DNA of 64,000 nucleotides from Thiocapsa imhoffii (GCF_016583985.1 NZ_NRSD01000011.1:81839-145838), one strand, 5' to 3'; counted from the first letter of the stretch, positions 29,665-39,930 are shown. The notes: generated by a model not told the origin, from the sequence alone. Program-made: numbers and translations.

Positions 29665-30981
29665 TTAGCCGGACAGGGTCTCCATCCGGATGCGCGTCAC
29701 CTCGCCCTGGACCGAGTCCAGCGCCTCGATCTGTGCGATCGCGGTATTCATCTGTCGCTCGATCACGCGATGGGTGAGCATGACCAGTGGCACATGGGTC
29801 TCACCCTCGGCGGGCTCTTTCTGCTTGATGGCCTCAATACTGATCCCCTGATCGGCCAAGATGCTCGCAATCCGCGCCATGACCCCTGGCTGATCGAGCG
29901 CCGAGAGACGCAAATAATAGGCCGTCTGCACGGCTTCCATCGGCAGCGACGGGATATCGGCAAGCTCATCGGGCTGGAACGCCAGGTGTGGAACTCGGTT
30001 GCTTGGGTCCGTTGTCAAGGTCCGAACGACGTCGACCAGATCAGCCACCACCGCGGAGGCGGTTGGCAGGGCCCCGGCCCCGGCCCCGTAATAGAGCGTC
30101 GGCCCGACGGCATCGCCCTTGACCAGGACGGCATTCATCACCCCGTCGACATTCGCGATCAGACGCCGCTCGGGGATCAAGGTTGGGTGCACCCGCAACT
30201 CGATCCCACCAGCGCTCCGACGTGTGATCCCGAGATGTTTGATGCGGTAACCCAACTCCGCGGCATAGGCGACATCCAGCGCCCCGACCTTCGCGATCCC
30301 CTCCGTAAAGCAGTGCTCGAAGCGCAGCGGAACCCCGAACGCCAGCGAACTGAGGATCGTGAGCTTGTGCGCGGCGTCGATGCCCTCGATGTCGAAGGTG
30401 GGATCCGCTTCGGCATAGCCGAGTGCTTGCGCCTCGGCCAGGACGTCGGCGAAATCACGCTGCTTGTCGCGCATTTCGGTCAGGATGAAGTTGCCGGTGC
30501 CATTGATGATCCCAGCGATCCACTCGATATGGTTGGCGGCAAGCCCCTCGCGCAGCGCCTTGATGATCGGGATCCCACCCGCCACGGCGGCCTCGAACCC
30601 AACCATGACACCCCGATCCCGCGCCGCGGCGAAGATCTCGTTGCCATGCGTTGCGATCAGCGCCTTGTTCGCGGTGACCACATGCTTCCCGTTGGCAATC
30701 GCTTGCAGGACCAATTCACGCGCTGGCGAATAGCCACCGATCAACTCCACCACGATCTGCACGTCGGGATCATTCACGATCGCAAAGGCATCGTCCCCGA
30801 TCCGTCCGATCCTGTCCAAACCCTGGATCCGATCGGGGTCATAGGCACGCGCCGCGGCATGCGAAATCTCGATCCCGCGCCCCGCGCGACGGCTGATCTC
30901 GACCGCATTGCGCGCCAGGACCGTTACCGTGCCTCCCCCCACCGTACCGAGCCCCAGAAGCCCGACCTTCACTGGTTTCAT
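29665..30981 (-). CDS. hom: Homoserine dehydrogenase
   Basis: Hom reduces aspartate semialdehyde to homoserine, the branch point to threonine and methionine. In 438 residues: N-terminal NAD(P) site GLGTVGGG (10–17), VTANKALI (about 102–109) and the catalytic-domain block GIINGTGNFILT followed by AEADPTFDIEG. A C-terminal ACT domain (about 355–435, GVMARIASILADQGISIEAI) is expected to bind threonine for feedback control. It is the monofunctional form, not fused to aspartokinase. It lies 80 bp downstream of the AlaC-type aminotransferase on the same strand. Confidence 0.96.
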   Translation of the reverse strand: MKPVKVGLLGLGTVGGGTVTVLARNAVEISRRAGRGIEISHAAARAYDPDRIQGLDRIGRIGDDAFAIVNDPDVQIVVELIGGYSPARELVLQAIANGKHVVTANKALIATHGNEIFAAARDRGVMVGFEAAVAGGIPIIKALREGLAANHIEWIAGIINGTGNFILTEMRDKQRDFADVLAEAQALGYAEADPTFDIEGIDAAHKLTILSSLAFGVPLRFEHCFTEGIAKVGALDVAYAAELGYRIKHLGITRRSAGGIELRVHPTLIPERRLIANVDGVMNAVLVKGDAVGPTLYYGAGAGALPTASAVVADLVDVVRTLTTDPSNRVPHLAFQPDELADIPSLPMEAVQTAYYLRLSALDQPGVMARIASILADQGISIEAIKQKEPAEGETHVPLVMLTHRVIERQMNTAIAQIEALDSVQGEVTRIRMETLSG

Positions 30982-31061
30982 GCCTGTTACCTATTCGCAA
31001 ACCTAGCAGCCAATCCGTCACGCGGTACCCGCGCCCAGCAGGATTCAGGGACTCGCCCCGC

Positions 31062-32264
31062 TCAGCTCCCGGCCCGTGATTCGCGGCGAAACATCTCCTT
31101 GATCCCCCGAATCGCTTGCCGGGTCCGGTGTTCGTTCTCGATCAGACCAAAGCGGACATGTCCATCACCGTACTCGCCAAAACCGATCCCCGGCGAAACC
31201 GCGACCTTGGCCTCGCGCAGCAGTTTCTTCGAAAATTCCAGCGATCCAAGCGCGCGGTAGGGCTCGGGAATGGGTGCCCAGACGAACATGGTTGCCTGTG
31301 GCGGCTCGACGGGCCAACCCGAGGTATTCAGACCGCCGCACAGGACGTCCCGCCGATTCTCATAGGTCTTGCTGATCTCGCGCACACAGGATTGCGGACC
31401 CTCGAGGGCCGCGATCGCGGCCACCTGGAGCGGCGTGAAGGTGCCATAGTCGAGATAGGACTTGATGCGCGCCAAGGCGGCGACGAGGGTCTTGTTGCCG
31501 CACATGAAACCAATCCGCCAACCCGGCATGTTGTAGCTCTTCGACATCGAGAAGAATTCCACGGCGATGTCCTTCGCCCCGGGGATCTGAAGAATCGATG
31601 GGGCACGGTAGCCATCGAACACAATATCGGCATAGGCGATGTCATGCACGACCCAAATGCCGTGCTCGGCGGCGATCTCGATCACCTTTTGAAAGAAGTT
31701 GAGATCGACACACTGCGTCGTGGGGTTGCCGGGAAAGTTGAGGACCAGCATCTTCGGCTTGGGCCAAGAGTCTTGAATCGCGCGCTGTAATTCCTCGAAA
31801 AAATCAACCTCGGGAGTCAGCCGCACGTGACGGACATCGGCCCCCGCGATGATGAACCCATAGGGATGAATCGGATAGGCGGGGTTGGGCACCAAGACGG
31901 AATCGCCGGCGCCCATGGTCGCGAGCGCGAGATGGGCAAGCCCCTCCTTCGACCCGATGGTCACGATCGCCTCGCTGTCGGGATCGAGATGAACGTCGAA
32001 CCGATCGCGATACCAATGACAGATCGCCCGCCGCAAACGGGGGATGCCGCGCGAGACGGAGTAACGATGGGTATCCTTGCGGACCGAGGCCTCGACCAGC
32101 TTATCGACGATGTGTTGGGGCGTCGGCTGATCGGGGTTGCCCATTCCGAAGTCGATGATGTCTTCGCCACGCGCACGCGCCTCGGCCTTCAACTCATTGA
32201 CGATATTGAAGACATACGGCGGCAACCGCTTGATACGGTGGAAATCGGGCTCGGGCGCTACCAC
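31062..32264 (-). CDS. alaC: Alanine transaminase AlaC-type aminotransferase
   Basis: This fold-type I PLP aminotransferase most likely makes alanine from pyruvate and glutamate. The GTG at 32264, with AAGAGG 7–8 nt upstream, gives 400 residues, the usual size; the longest frame adds 36 residues without family character. Signatures are [11 protein letters not shown], the [11 protein letters not shown] loop, NFPGNPTTQ and the Schiff-base lysine K242 in [14 protein letters not shown]. The start region [13 protein letters not shown] is nearly invariant among AlaC proteins. Pairing with hom is common in gammaproteobacteria. Specificity is inferred from family resemblance only. Confidence 0.92.
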   Translation of the reverse strand: MVAPEPDFHRIKRLPPYVFNIVNELKAEARARGEDIIDFGMGNPDQPTPQHIVDKLVEASVRKDTHRYSVSRGIPRLRRAICHWYRDRFDVHLDPDSEAIVTIGSKEGLAHLALATMGAGDSVLVPNPAYPIHPYGFIIAGADVRHVRLTPEVDFFEELQRAIQDSWPKPKMLVLNFPGNPTTQCVDLNFFQKVIEIAAEHGIWVVHDIAYADIVFDGYRAPSILQIPGAKDIAVEFFSMSKSYNMPGWRIGFMCGNKTLVAALARIKSYLDYGTFTPLQVAAIAALEGPQSCVREISKTYENRRDVLCGGLNTSGWPVEPPQATMFVWAPIPEPYRALGSLEFSKKLLREAKVAVSPGIGFGEYGDGHVRFGLIENEHRTRQAIRGIKEMFRRESRAGS

Positions 32265-32439
32265 TGGACGGCCTCTTGTCGGTTCGATTCGGGTCAAGCG
32301 GGGAAGTCTACCGCCCCACCCGTCAGATGCAAAGCCAGCCGCGCGGCCAGGCGCGCGGCACCAGGGTCGCAAACCGGCCTTGACCGCGAGACGACCGTGT
32401 CGGCGCCTGCCGACTCGCCGCCGCGGCCGGCAGGTGAAC

Positions 32440-33063
32440 TCAGTACTTCACGGAGCAGCCATAGGGGCGTGTCACCGGTACGGCGATCGGCTGCCCGGCG
32501 GCCAAATCCGCCATGGCCGCCCGCACGAAGTTGTTCGCACCCTCCAGGTCTGCTTGATTGGTCGTTGGCTTGTCATCGATGCCGCCCATGTACACCAGCA
32601 CACCGGACTCGTCGATCAGGTACATGTGCGGGGTGGTTTTGGCGTCATAGGCGCGCCCCATGGCGCCTGACTCATCCAGCAGCACGGCGGTCGGATGGGC
32701 ATCACGGCGCTCGGTCAAGTCATCGGCCATGGCTGGACTGACATGGCCCTGTTGACCCGGCGCGGAGGAGATTACCGACAGCCAGACGTAACCGGCATCC
32801 GTGGCATCGCGTTGCAGCGCCTGCATGGCCCCGGAATCATAGTGCTTGATCACAAAGGGACAGTCGTGATTCGTCCACTCCAGGATCGTCTTCTTACCAG
32901 TCAGCTCAGCCAGTGTCCAAGTCTGACCCGCGGTATCGACGACCTGAAAGTCGGGGGCTGGCTGACCGACCTGCGGCGCCGCCCAAACCGTTCCAAGACT
33001 CAGGGTCGCAACCAGCGTCGTCAGGCCCACCAGTCCTCTGCTCACGCGTGATGTCTTCATCAT
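32440..33063 (-). CDS. Periplasmic redoxin/thioredoxin-fold protein
   Basis: The 207-residue protein starts ATGATG with AAGAGGA just upstream and has a signal peptide cleaved near VWA-AP (28/29). A redoxin domain follows ([14 protein letters not shown] at 33–46), with one redox cysteine in [11 protein letters not shown] (C68), where thioredoxins have CxxC. The only other mature-chain cysteine is near the C-terminus (GCSVKY, about 203) and could act as a resolving cysteine, as in atypical 2-Cys peroxiredoxins. It lies about 150 bp downstream of a dsbD-type gene on the same strand, so DsbD may keep it reduced. Whether it is a peroxidase or a thiol-transfer protein is open. Confidence 0.85.
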   Translation of the reverse strand: MMKTSRVSRGLVGLTTLVATLSLGTVWAAPQVGQPAPDFQVVDTAGQTWTLAELTGKKTILEWTNHDCPFVIKHYDSGAMQALQRDATDAGYVWLSVISSAPGQQGHVSPAMADDLTERRDAHPTAVLLDESGAMGRAYDAKTTPHMYLIDESGVLVYMGGIDDKPTTNQADLEGANNFVRAAMADLAAGQPIAVPVTRPYGCSVKY

Positions 33064-33211
33064 TCGTCCTCTTCTCGGTTGCACACTCGACCCGATGACC
33101 ATCGATTGAATGTGAACGACCAGCGCGCCACATCCGCGTCATCGAGTCCTCGACATCCCCCAACGCAACGGGGGTTGACCACCAGTAGGCCCGACTGCAT
33201 CCCGATTCGTG

Positions 33212-35314
33212 TCAGGGCAAGACCCGACTCACCATCTCCTCGGTCAGGATCTGTGGGAGCACCTCGGGTGATCCGTTTGGTGGATAGTAGACATAGAGTG
33301 GAACGCCATTGCGCCCATATTCGGCGAGATAAGACGTGATTGCAGGGTCGCGATTCGTCCAATCACCCTTCAAATACAGCACCCCGGAGGCGGCAAACCG
33401 CTGCGCGAGCGCAGGCGAACTCAAGGCCACCCGCTCATTGACCAGACAGGTGATGCACCAAGCCGCCGTCATGTTCACTAAGACGGGCTGCCCCGCCGCG
33501 CGGGCGGCGGCCAGCCGTGCGGGGGAATAGTCCTCACTGGGCAGGTGTGAACCGGACGTCGCCGCCGACGAGGATCCCGCGGTCTCGACGGCATCCGTCG
33601 CCACCGCGAGATAGAGCGCGCTCACCACCGCCAGCCCCGCCGCGAGCCCCCCCAGTCGCCGTGGCGCAGGCCCTGACACCTGTGTGCGCTCCCGTAACCA
33701 GAGTCCGAACGCCAGAATCATCAGGCCCGTGAGAACCAAGGCGATTCCCGCCGGTCCAGTCTGCACACTCAAGACCCAGAGCAACCAGGCGGCGGCGCCA
33801 AACATCGGAAAGGCCAACACCTGCTTGAGCGTCTCCATCCAGGCGCCCGGTTTCGGCAACACGCGCGCCAAGCGAGGCATCCAGGACAGGACCAGAAACG
33901 GCAAAGCCAAACCAAAACCAAGCGTCAGCATGATGGCTAAGGCCAGCGGCCAGCTCAAGGTGACCGCATACCCGAGTGCGACCCCCATGAAGGGCGCGGT
34001 GCATGGGGCCGCGACCAAGGCAGCCAGCGCACCGGTGCCAAAGGCGCCGGCATAACCGACCTGCTGGCCTCCAATCGCCATCAAGCGCGCACCGAGCGTG
34101 AAGGCACCGGCGAGACTCAGACCAAAGACAAAGAAGACATACACCATCACCGCGACGAAGGGCGCATACTGCAATTGAAAGCCCCACCCCACGGCTAGGC
34201 CAGCGGCTCGCAAACTCAGCAGAATGACGGCGAGAGCCAAAAAGAAGACGAGGACACCAGCGGTATAGGCCAGGCCATCGAGACGGCGCACCCGCGCCCC
34301 CGCGGGGCCCTCGGCGGTGAGGCTGTTAACGAGACTCAAGGCCTTCATCGCCAGCACTGGGAAGACGCACGGCATCAAGTTCAGGATCAATCCGCCGATG
34401 AGGGCGAAGAGCAACGCGAGCGGCAGGCTGATGGGTGGAGCGGTCGAGCCACTTGTCAGGGCGGCGGTGCGTGTCACCTGCAGATCGAATGAGGACAGAT
34501 TGCCCGCCGTGTCCGCGACGACCAACACCCCCTCCGGCGCGGCCTGCTCGGCGCGCACCCCAGGTGACAGCTCCAACTGCAACGCCTCCGTGGTGAGACG
34601 CCAGGGTTGCATCGCGGCATGATCGATCAGTCCCCATTCCCCAGCGAAGAACCAGGCACCCGTGATCTCCAGGGGGAGCGATTGGCGCGGTACCTCGAGT
34701 CGCAGGCCAGCGGGCGCGGCGACCAGCACGGCCTGGTCGATGGTCGCTCGCGGCAAGGCCGCGCGGGTGGCGGCCACGACATCGGCCTCGGTCTGATCAA
34801 GCGGTCCCGGCAGATCGCCACTCGCCAACGTCAGGGCCAGGGTCGCCGACTCGGGCACGCAATACTCTTCGCAGACGAGCCAGTCGGCATCCGCCCGCAG
34901 CCGCACCGGATCCCCAACGGGCCAATCCTCCGCGAGCGTCAAGTCGAACAGATGAACCGCCTGATCGGAGTAGCCGTAATTCGCGAGGGGACCAACCGGG
35001 ATCAGTTCAGGGCGTGGCCACTGCATGGGTCCGATGCTGACGCCCTCGGGCAGGGTCCAAGTCACACGCGGTGGCTCGCCCGAGTCGCCAGGATTGCGCC
35101 AATAGGTGTGCCACCCAGGTGCGATCTCGAACACCAACGCCAAGGTCACCTGAGACCCAGGGGCAACCTGCGTGCGCTCGGCAACCAGACGCAGGGTGAC
35201 ATGATCGGTGGTCACTGGATTGGCGTGGCCGAACCACGGCCACGCCAACAGTAACAAGAAGGCGAGCAGTCGGCCGTGCGAGCATCGCAGGAGTGTGCGC
35301 ATGCAACCAGACAT
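33212..35314 (-). CDS. dsbD: Thiol:disulfide interchange protein DsbD/ScsB type
   Basis: This protein carries electrons from cytoplasmic thioredoxin across the membrane to periplasmic partners. Parts in 700 residues: signal peptide, a periplasmic alpha domain (about 32–285) with a CEEYC pair (C148, C152), a membrane domain of about eight helices (about 295–575) with the two relay cysteines C316 (LMPCVFPV) and C438 (APCTAPF), and a C-terminal thioredoxin-like gamma domain with AAWCITC (C620, C623). The large N-terminal domain with CxxxC looks more like ScsB than E. coli DsbD. Its ATG overlaps the stop of the upstream unknown Cys-rich gene as TGATG, implying coupled translation. M5 is a possible alternative start. 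Confidence 0.92.
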   Translation of the reverse strand: MSGCMRTLLRCSHGRLLAFLLLLAWPWFGHANPVTTDHVTLRLVAERTQVAPGSQVTLALVFEIAPGWHTYWRNPGDSGEPPRVTWTLPEGVSIGPMQWPRPELIPVGPLANYGYSDQAVHLFDLTLAEDWPVGDPVRLRADADWLVCEEYCVPESATLALTLASGDLPGPLDQTEADVVAATRAALPRATIDQAVLVAAPAGLRLEVPRQSLPLEITGAWFFAGEWGLIDHAAMQPWRLTTEALQLELSPGVRAEQAAPEGVLVVADTAGNLSSFDLQVTRTAALTSGSTAPPISLPLALLFALIGGLILNLMPCVFPVLAMKALSLVNSLTAEGPAGARVRRLDGLAYTAGVLVFFLALAVILLSLRAAGLAVGWGFQLQYAPFVAVMVYVFFVFGLSLAGAFTLGARLMAIGGQQVGYAGAFGTGALAALVAAPCTAPFMGVALGYAVTLSWPLALAIMLTLGFGLALPFLVLSWMPRLARVLPKPGAWMETLKQVLAFPMFGAAAWLLWVLSVQTGPAGIALVLTGLMILAFGLWLRERTQVSGPAPRRLGGLAAGLAVVSALYLAVATDAVETAGSSSAATSGSHLPSEDYSPARLAAARAAGQPVLVNMTAAWCITCLVNERVALSSPALAQRFAASGVLYLKGDWTNRDPAITSYLAEYGRNGVPLYVYYPPNGSPEVLPQILTEEMVSRVLP

Positions 35315-35727
35315 CAGACCCGCCGCCGAGCGGTGCGACGCTCCAATCGAAACCCGACCATATCGGCCTCCAGGCGGCTGTAGGGAATCTGTTCGACCCC
35401 CCCGAAGTGGGCGGCGGCACGCTCGATCAGGGTGTGGATATCCTCGATGGAGCCAGCCAAGCCGTCCTCGCCGAGCAACCGTTGCAAACCCAACAAGCCG
35501 CCAGACTGAATCTTCACCTGCACGCTGTGGGGCATGGTATTGAGATCGTCCGCGACCTCGAAGGCGGAGAGCGCATGGGACTTGAGCGCCCCATGGACCC
35601 AGCTACAGCGTTGATGATCGTTCGGCGAAAGGCAGTCGAATTCGGATCCGCCGCGCCGGACCACCTCTTGCGCGTGGCGGCAGCGTGCCATGTTCTTGGT
35701 CAGGGGGGCGCAAAAGGGACATTTCAT
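35314..35727 (-). CDS. Uncharacterised Cys-rich protein coupled to dsbD
   Basis: I do not recognise this 137-residue protein. The start at 35727 has GAGGAA 7–8 nt upstream. It opens with MKCPFC and has five cysteines, all in the first 41 residues (C3, C6, C16, C32, C41), alongside H18, H38 and H45, which would suit a metal or Fe–S site. Residues 50–130 contain alternating strands and an acidic helix (EDIHTLIERAAAHFGG) and no cysteine. No signal peptide is present, so it should be cytoplasmic. Its stop codon overlaps the dsbD start (TGATG). With dsbD and the redoxin it forms a three-gene thiol-redox set; a sensor or thioredoxin-side partner is a guess. Confidence 0.7.
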   Translation of the reverse strand: MKCPFCAPLTKNMARCRHAQEVVRRGGSEFDCLSPNDHQRCSWVHGALKSHALSAFEVADDLNTMPHSVQVKIQSGGLLGLQRLLGEDGLAGSIEDIHTLIERAAAHFGGVEQIPYSRLEADMVGFRLERRTARRRV

Positions 35728-36256
35728 GGTCGAATTCCTCGTCGGTTGATCCGAGCGCATGGCGCGATCCCGTGTTCGTCATCACGGGTGACGAAGTTGC
35801 TGATGAGGCACGGTGGCGATCCGGAACATCGGAGTCACGACCGTGCTCTCGGGTGATGTGGCATTTCAGGAGACGGCGATGCTCAGACTGACCATCGAGG
35901 TCACGGCAGGGTTCCCCCGAGACATCCGGCCGACCTTCGCACAACGGGTTACGTCAGTGTGGGCGCTGATTAATCCATGCGAAACGGGCCTAGAGAATCG
36001 GGACGCGCGCACTCGCGAACAAGACCCCGAGAGGGCGGGCGCGGCGTCAGGTGCACAAGCGACCGTGTCGACGATCGACATGAGCTATTGTTTCAGCCCG
36101 AGGCGACCAGAAATGAATCTTGAACCTCGAAGACCCTGACGGGCTCATTAAGGCCGCCGGTCCCGAGCCTGATTCGCGGACAGGGTATGATCCGCGATCA
36201 CTCTGATCGGTACTCCCGCCAACCTCGCATCCTGATCCTCACTCATCATCGCTGTC
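35728..36256. other. 529-bp divergent region between the redox cluster and the DUF6279 lipoprotein gene
   Basis: No open frame here has protein-like composition on either strand; the longest (35813–36139, plus) shows no motif, and its codon pattern is unlike its neighbours. A TATGAT hexamer at 36186–36191 could be the –10 for the lipoprotein gene but has no –35 at 16–18 nt. I see no tRNA or hairpin terminator. It is the longest apparently empty stretch in the window. Confidence 0.4.
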
Positions 36257-37141
36257 ATGTTTGGACTCTCACGCCTCACCCTGCTTCTGCTCGTCACCTC
36301 GGTGGTGCTCCTGCCATTGAGCAGCGGCTGTAGCCGCATCGGCGTGGCCTACAATACCGGCCCATTCCTGGTGAAAAACTATGCGCGCGACTATTTGAGT
36401 CTCGATCGCGCCCAAGTCAGGCGCTGGGAACCGGTCCTTGAGGCAGAGCTTGCGCGCCATCGCAGCGAGGAATTGCCCTATCTCGCCGCCTACTTCGACC
36501 ATCTACTGAAGGCCAGTGAACAGGGGTTCGACCAACACAACACGGCATGCCTGACCGCTGAGTTGCGAGCGCTCTACCAACGTCAGGCCCGCATCGCGGT
36601 CAACCTCGCCGCCCCACTCCTTACCGACCTCTCGGCGTCCCAGGTGCAGCAACTCGAGCAGCGCTTCGCTAAACAGGCGGAGGAGGATCGCGCGAAGCAG
36701 GCCGAGCGCACTCGGGAAAACGAACGGCTTGCGCGGACCCGCCGCTATGTCAAGTCGATCGAAGACTGGACCGGACCGCTCAATGCCGAGCAACAGTTCA
36801 TCCTCGCCGACATCACCGATCGCATGCCGAACAGTCAGGAGCGTCTGCTCGACTACCGCACGCACAAGCGCAAGCAGTTGATCGCCATGCTGCGAGCGAA
36901 CGCGTCCGAACCTGAGATCCACGCCTTTCTCTCCGCCTGGCTCGTCACCTTCAGCGACCTGCCGCAAGAGCTCGAACAAAGCGGTGAGCAGATCACCGAG
37001 CGCATCAGTGAACTCGTCATCCGGCTCGGCGCCAGTCTTGATCCGACCCAACGCCAGCGGCTCGAAACACGCCTGCGTGGGATCCGCGATGACCTGCTGA
37101 AACTGCAGCGTCAGCCGCGCATGGCACCGCTGGCCTGCTGA
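36257..37141 (+). CDS. DUF6279 family lipoprotein
   Basis: The 294-residue protein has a lipoprotein signal with lipobox LSSGC (C25). After that, GVAYNTGPFLVKNYARDYLSL and the downstream segments ITDRMPNSQERLLDYR and KRKQLIAMLR match the DUF6279 family of proteobacterial lipoproteins. The chain is almost entirely alpha-helical and highly charged, with probable coiled coil at about 125–165 (KQAEEDRAKQAERTREN). The residue after the lipid-modified Cys is Ser, compatible with sorting to the outer membrane. Function unknown. It stands alone, converging on the PBP1A gene. Confidence 0.85.
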   Translation: MFGLSRLTLLLLVTSVVLLPLSSGCSRIGVAYNTGPFLVKNYARDYLSLDRAQVRRWEPVLEAELARHRSEELPYLAAYFDHLLKASEQGFDQHNTACLTAELRALYQRQARIAVNLAAPLLTDLSASQVQQLEQRFAKQAEEDRAKQAERTRENERLARTRRYVKSIEDWTGPLNAEQQFILADITDRMPNSQERLLDYRTHKRKQLIAMLRANASEPEIHAFLSAWLVTFSDLPQELEQSGEQITERISELVIRLGASLDPTQRQRLETRLRGIRDDLLKLQRQPRMAPLAC

Positions 37142-37249
37142 ACGGCGTGAGCGCAACCGGGCACGGCGCCAATTGGCCATTCCGATCGAGAGAACAGGAT
37201 CCGCACGCCGTCGCCCAGGCGCCGAACCAGCGGGCCAGCCGTCGCCAAG

Positions 37250-39829
37250 CTAGAAGAGATCGTCCATCACACGCGGTGCTGAGCGCCGCACCGAGGTGTC
37301 GGCCGCGCGGGCCGGCCCCGCGACGCGGAAGGCCTCGGGGCCCTGTAACGCGTCCTTGAACTCCTCGCTGACCATCTCGAGGAGACCACCACGCGCCCGC
37401 GTTGGGGTTCCCCGGTTGGGATCGACTCGCACCTGAACCATCCCCGGAGGTGGTTCCAGTGACGCCACTGGAAGACCATCGAGCGCCTCGGCCATGAAAT
37501 CGACCCACATCCCCAGCGCCGCCCGGCCGCCCTCCTCGCCGCGCCCGAGTTTCTCGAAATCATCAAACCCCATCCAGGCCACGGTCACGAAGTTGGCCTG
37601 ATAGCCGGCGAACCATGAGTCACGGATGTCGTTGGTGGTTCCGGTCTTGCCCACGACGTCGCTCCGCCCCAGCGCCTTCGCCCGCGTGCCTGTGCCGGTC
37701 TCGATAACCTCACGCATCAGCGAGGTCATCTGATAGGCGATCCGTGGATCGATGACCTGTGGCGCCTGCGGGAGCGGGCTGGTCGGCAGAACCATCGCGG
37801 AGGCGTCCCCCGAGCGATACCAGCAATCGGCGCACGCCTGAGGTGCGCGCGCCTCGAAGAGGACCTGGCCTTCGCGGGTCTCGACACGTTCGATGAAATA
37901 GGGCACGACGTGATAGCCACCGTTGGCGAACACGGCAAACCCTTCGGCCAACTTCACCGGGGACATCTCGCCAGTGCCGAGGGCCATCGACAAACCGAGT
38001 GGTAACGCCTCGAGATCGAACCCGAATTGTTGAATATAATCCTGCGCATCCTCCAGACCGAGATCCTGCAGAAGATTGATCGAGGCCAGATTGCGAGACA
38101 AGGCCAAGGCCCGCCGCATGCGGATCGGACCCAGCTCCTTGCGGTCCGCGTTGCGCGGATTCCAACCCTCTTGACCGGCATTCTTGACGGCTTCGTCCCG
38201 GAGCAAACTCGCGGGGGTCCAACCGCGGTGCAGTGCGGCAGCGTAAACGAATGGTTTGAAACTGGAACCCGGTTGACGGCGCATGTCGACCGCACGATTG
38301 AATTTACTCTCGTTGAAGGAGTAACCGCCAACGAGGGCGCGCACCGCCCCGTCACGCGGGGCAATCGTGACCAATGCGCCCGAGACACGCGGTTTCTGCC
38401 CCAGTTCCCACTGACCATCGGTGCCTTGCTGTAAGCGCACGAGATCACCAGCCGCCAGGACGTCGGTGACGCGCCGTGGCTTCGGCCCCCGCCAATTCTC
38501 ATTGCGAAACTCCTGCGCCCAGGCCACGTGCTTCAGTGCCAAGGTGACTCGCTCACCACCGGCGAGATAGACCTCCGCAGCATCCGCGGAGGCATTCAAC
38601 ACCAAGCCCGCTGTCAGGTCGGGCACGCGTACCACCTCAGCGAGGTAGGTATCGAGGTCGGCATCACGGGCCCCGTCGAGATCGACTCTCGCCTCGGCAC
38701 CGTAATAGCCATGGCGCCGATCGTAGTCGCGCAATGCGCGACGCACCGCGTGCTGCGCGGCCTCTTGAAGCCGCGACTCGATCGTCGTGGTCACGCGCAG
38801 CCCCTGACTGAGGGCGGCCTCTCCATAATAGTCAGCGATCGCTTGGCGGGCCATTTCCGCGACATACCCGGCTTCCAGCTCGGGGGCGCGTCGATGCAGG
38901 CGTGCCAGATCAGGCGTCAGAACCGCAATCTCATACTCGGCCTGATCGATATACCCCAGCTCCAACATCCGCCCGAGAATGTAGTTGCGTCGTGCAAGCG
39001 CGCGCGCCGGATTGGTGACGGGGTTGTTGGTCGTCGGGGCCTTGGGGATGCCTGCCAACATCGCGGCCTCGGCCGGCGTGAGGGCATCGAGATCCTTGTT
39101 GTAGTAGAGGGCGGCGGCGGCCGAAATGCCGTAGGCACGATGACCGAAGAAGATCTGATTGAGATAGAGGTCGAGGATTTGGTCCTTCGTCAACTCACGC
39201 TCGACTTGCAGGGTCAGCAGGATCTCGGCGAGTTTCCGCTCGAAGGTCTTCTCCGCGCTCAGCAGGACATTTCTCGTCACCTGCATGGTGATGGTGCTGC
39301 CCCCCTGCGTCTTGGCCCCAGTCTCGGCAAAGCTCAACAAGGCGCGTCCCAGACCCACGAAGTCGACACCCGCGTGCTCGAAGAAGCGGCTGTCCTCGGT
39401 GGCGAGAAAGGCGTTGATGACGAGCGGAGGGATCTCACTGAAGGCAACCGGTTGACGCCGTTCGATGCCAAATTCAGCCATCAGGGCACCGTCGCGGCTG
39501 TAAACCTGCAACGGGGTCTCATATTGGGCCTGGAGTAGACTCTCGATGCTCGGCAACTGTGGGTCATGAACGGCGATGAAGAGCGCCGCGCCCGTCAGCC
39601 CCAGAGCGGTGATCTGCAAGGGGGGGCCGAGGATGCTCAAGAACCCGAAGAACCAAGTGAAGGGGGAACGTGGCCGCCGTGCGCGGAGCACCCGCGCGGA
39701 GCGTCGCGCACCGGGCGGCAAGGTGCCCGGGTGGTGTGTGTCCCCACGCGGACCAGGGTCGGGGGGCGATGCCGCGCGCGGCTCCTGGATACCGGAACCG
39801 GCCGATCGTCTGTCCGAGTCTTGATTCAA
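37250..39829 (-). CDS. mrcA: Penicillin-binding protein 1A (bifunctional transglycosylase/transpeptidase)
   Basis: PBP1A polymerises and cross-links peptidoglycan. I choose a TTG start at 39829, preceded by GGGAGAG with 5 nt spacing, giving 859 residues; a GTG at 39883 would add 18. A cytoplasmic Pro/Arg-rich extension of about 65 residues precedes the single membrane helix (about 70–90). Then come the GT51 domain with catalytic ATEDSRFFEH (Glu about 145) and GGSTITMQ, an OB-like insert, and the transpeptidase domain with SxxK GSSFKP (Ser about 522), SRN and GKTGTT. Two cysteines in CADC (ARAPQACADCWY) are unusual near the active domain. In many gammaproteobacteria ponA/mrcA is divergent from pilMNOPQ; here an RND efflux operon takes that place. 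Confidence 0.95.
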   Translation of the reverse strand: MNQDSDRRSAGSGIQEPRAASPPDPGPRGDTHHPGTLPPGARRSARVLRARRPRSPFTWFFGFLSILGPPLQITALGLTGAALFIAVHDPQLPSIESLLQAQYETPLQVYSRDGALMAEFGIERRQPVAFSEIPPLVINAFLATEDSRFFEHAGVDFVGLGRALLSFAETGAKTQGGSTITMQVTRNVLLSAEKTFERKLAEILLTLQVERELTKDQILDLYLNQIFFGHRAYGISAAAALYYNKDLDALTPAEAAMLAGIPKAPTTNNPVTNPARALARRNYILGRMLELGYIDQAEYEIAVLTPDLARLHRRAPELEAGYVAEMARQAIADYYGEAALSQGLRVTTTIESRLQEAAQHAVRRALRDYDRRHGYYGAEARVDLDGARDADLDTYLAEVVRVPDLTAGLVLNASADAAEVYLAGGERVTLALKHVAWAQEFRNENWRGPKPRRVTDVLAAGDLVRLQQGTDGQWELGQKPRVSGALVTIAPRDGAVRALVGGYSFNESKFNRAVDMRRQPGSSFKPFVYAAALHRGWTPASLLRDEAVKNAGQEGWNPRNADRKELGPIRMRRALALSRNLASINLLQDLGLEDAQDYIQQFGFDLEALPLGLSMALGTGEMSPVKLAEGFAVFANGGYHVVPYFIERVETREGQVLFEARAPQACADCWYRSGDASAMVLPTSPLPQAPQVIDPRIAYQMTSLMREVIETGTGTRAKALGRSDVVGKTGTTNDIRDSWFAGYQANFVTVAWMGFDDFEKLGRGEEGGRAALGMWVDFMAEALDGLPVASLEPPPGMVQVRVDPNRGTPTRARGGLLEMVSEEFKDALQGPEAFRVAGPARAADTSVRRSAPRVMDDLF

Positions 39830-39930
39830 GCGTCTCTCCCGCAACTCTAGCCGCTGTGGACCTGGCCAAACGGGCGCCTGCACCGCGGCTTAGGCACGTT
39901 GCTCGATGTCATGCATGGTGACCGAATTGA

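Noticed and set aside
32264..32300. GGTTCGATTC resembling a tRNA T-arm
   Set aside because: No matching acceptor or anticodon stem surrounds it; it lies at the start of the alaC gene.
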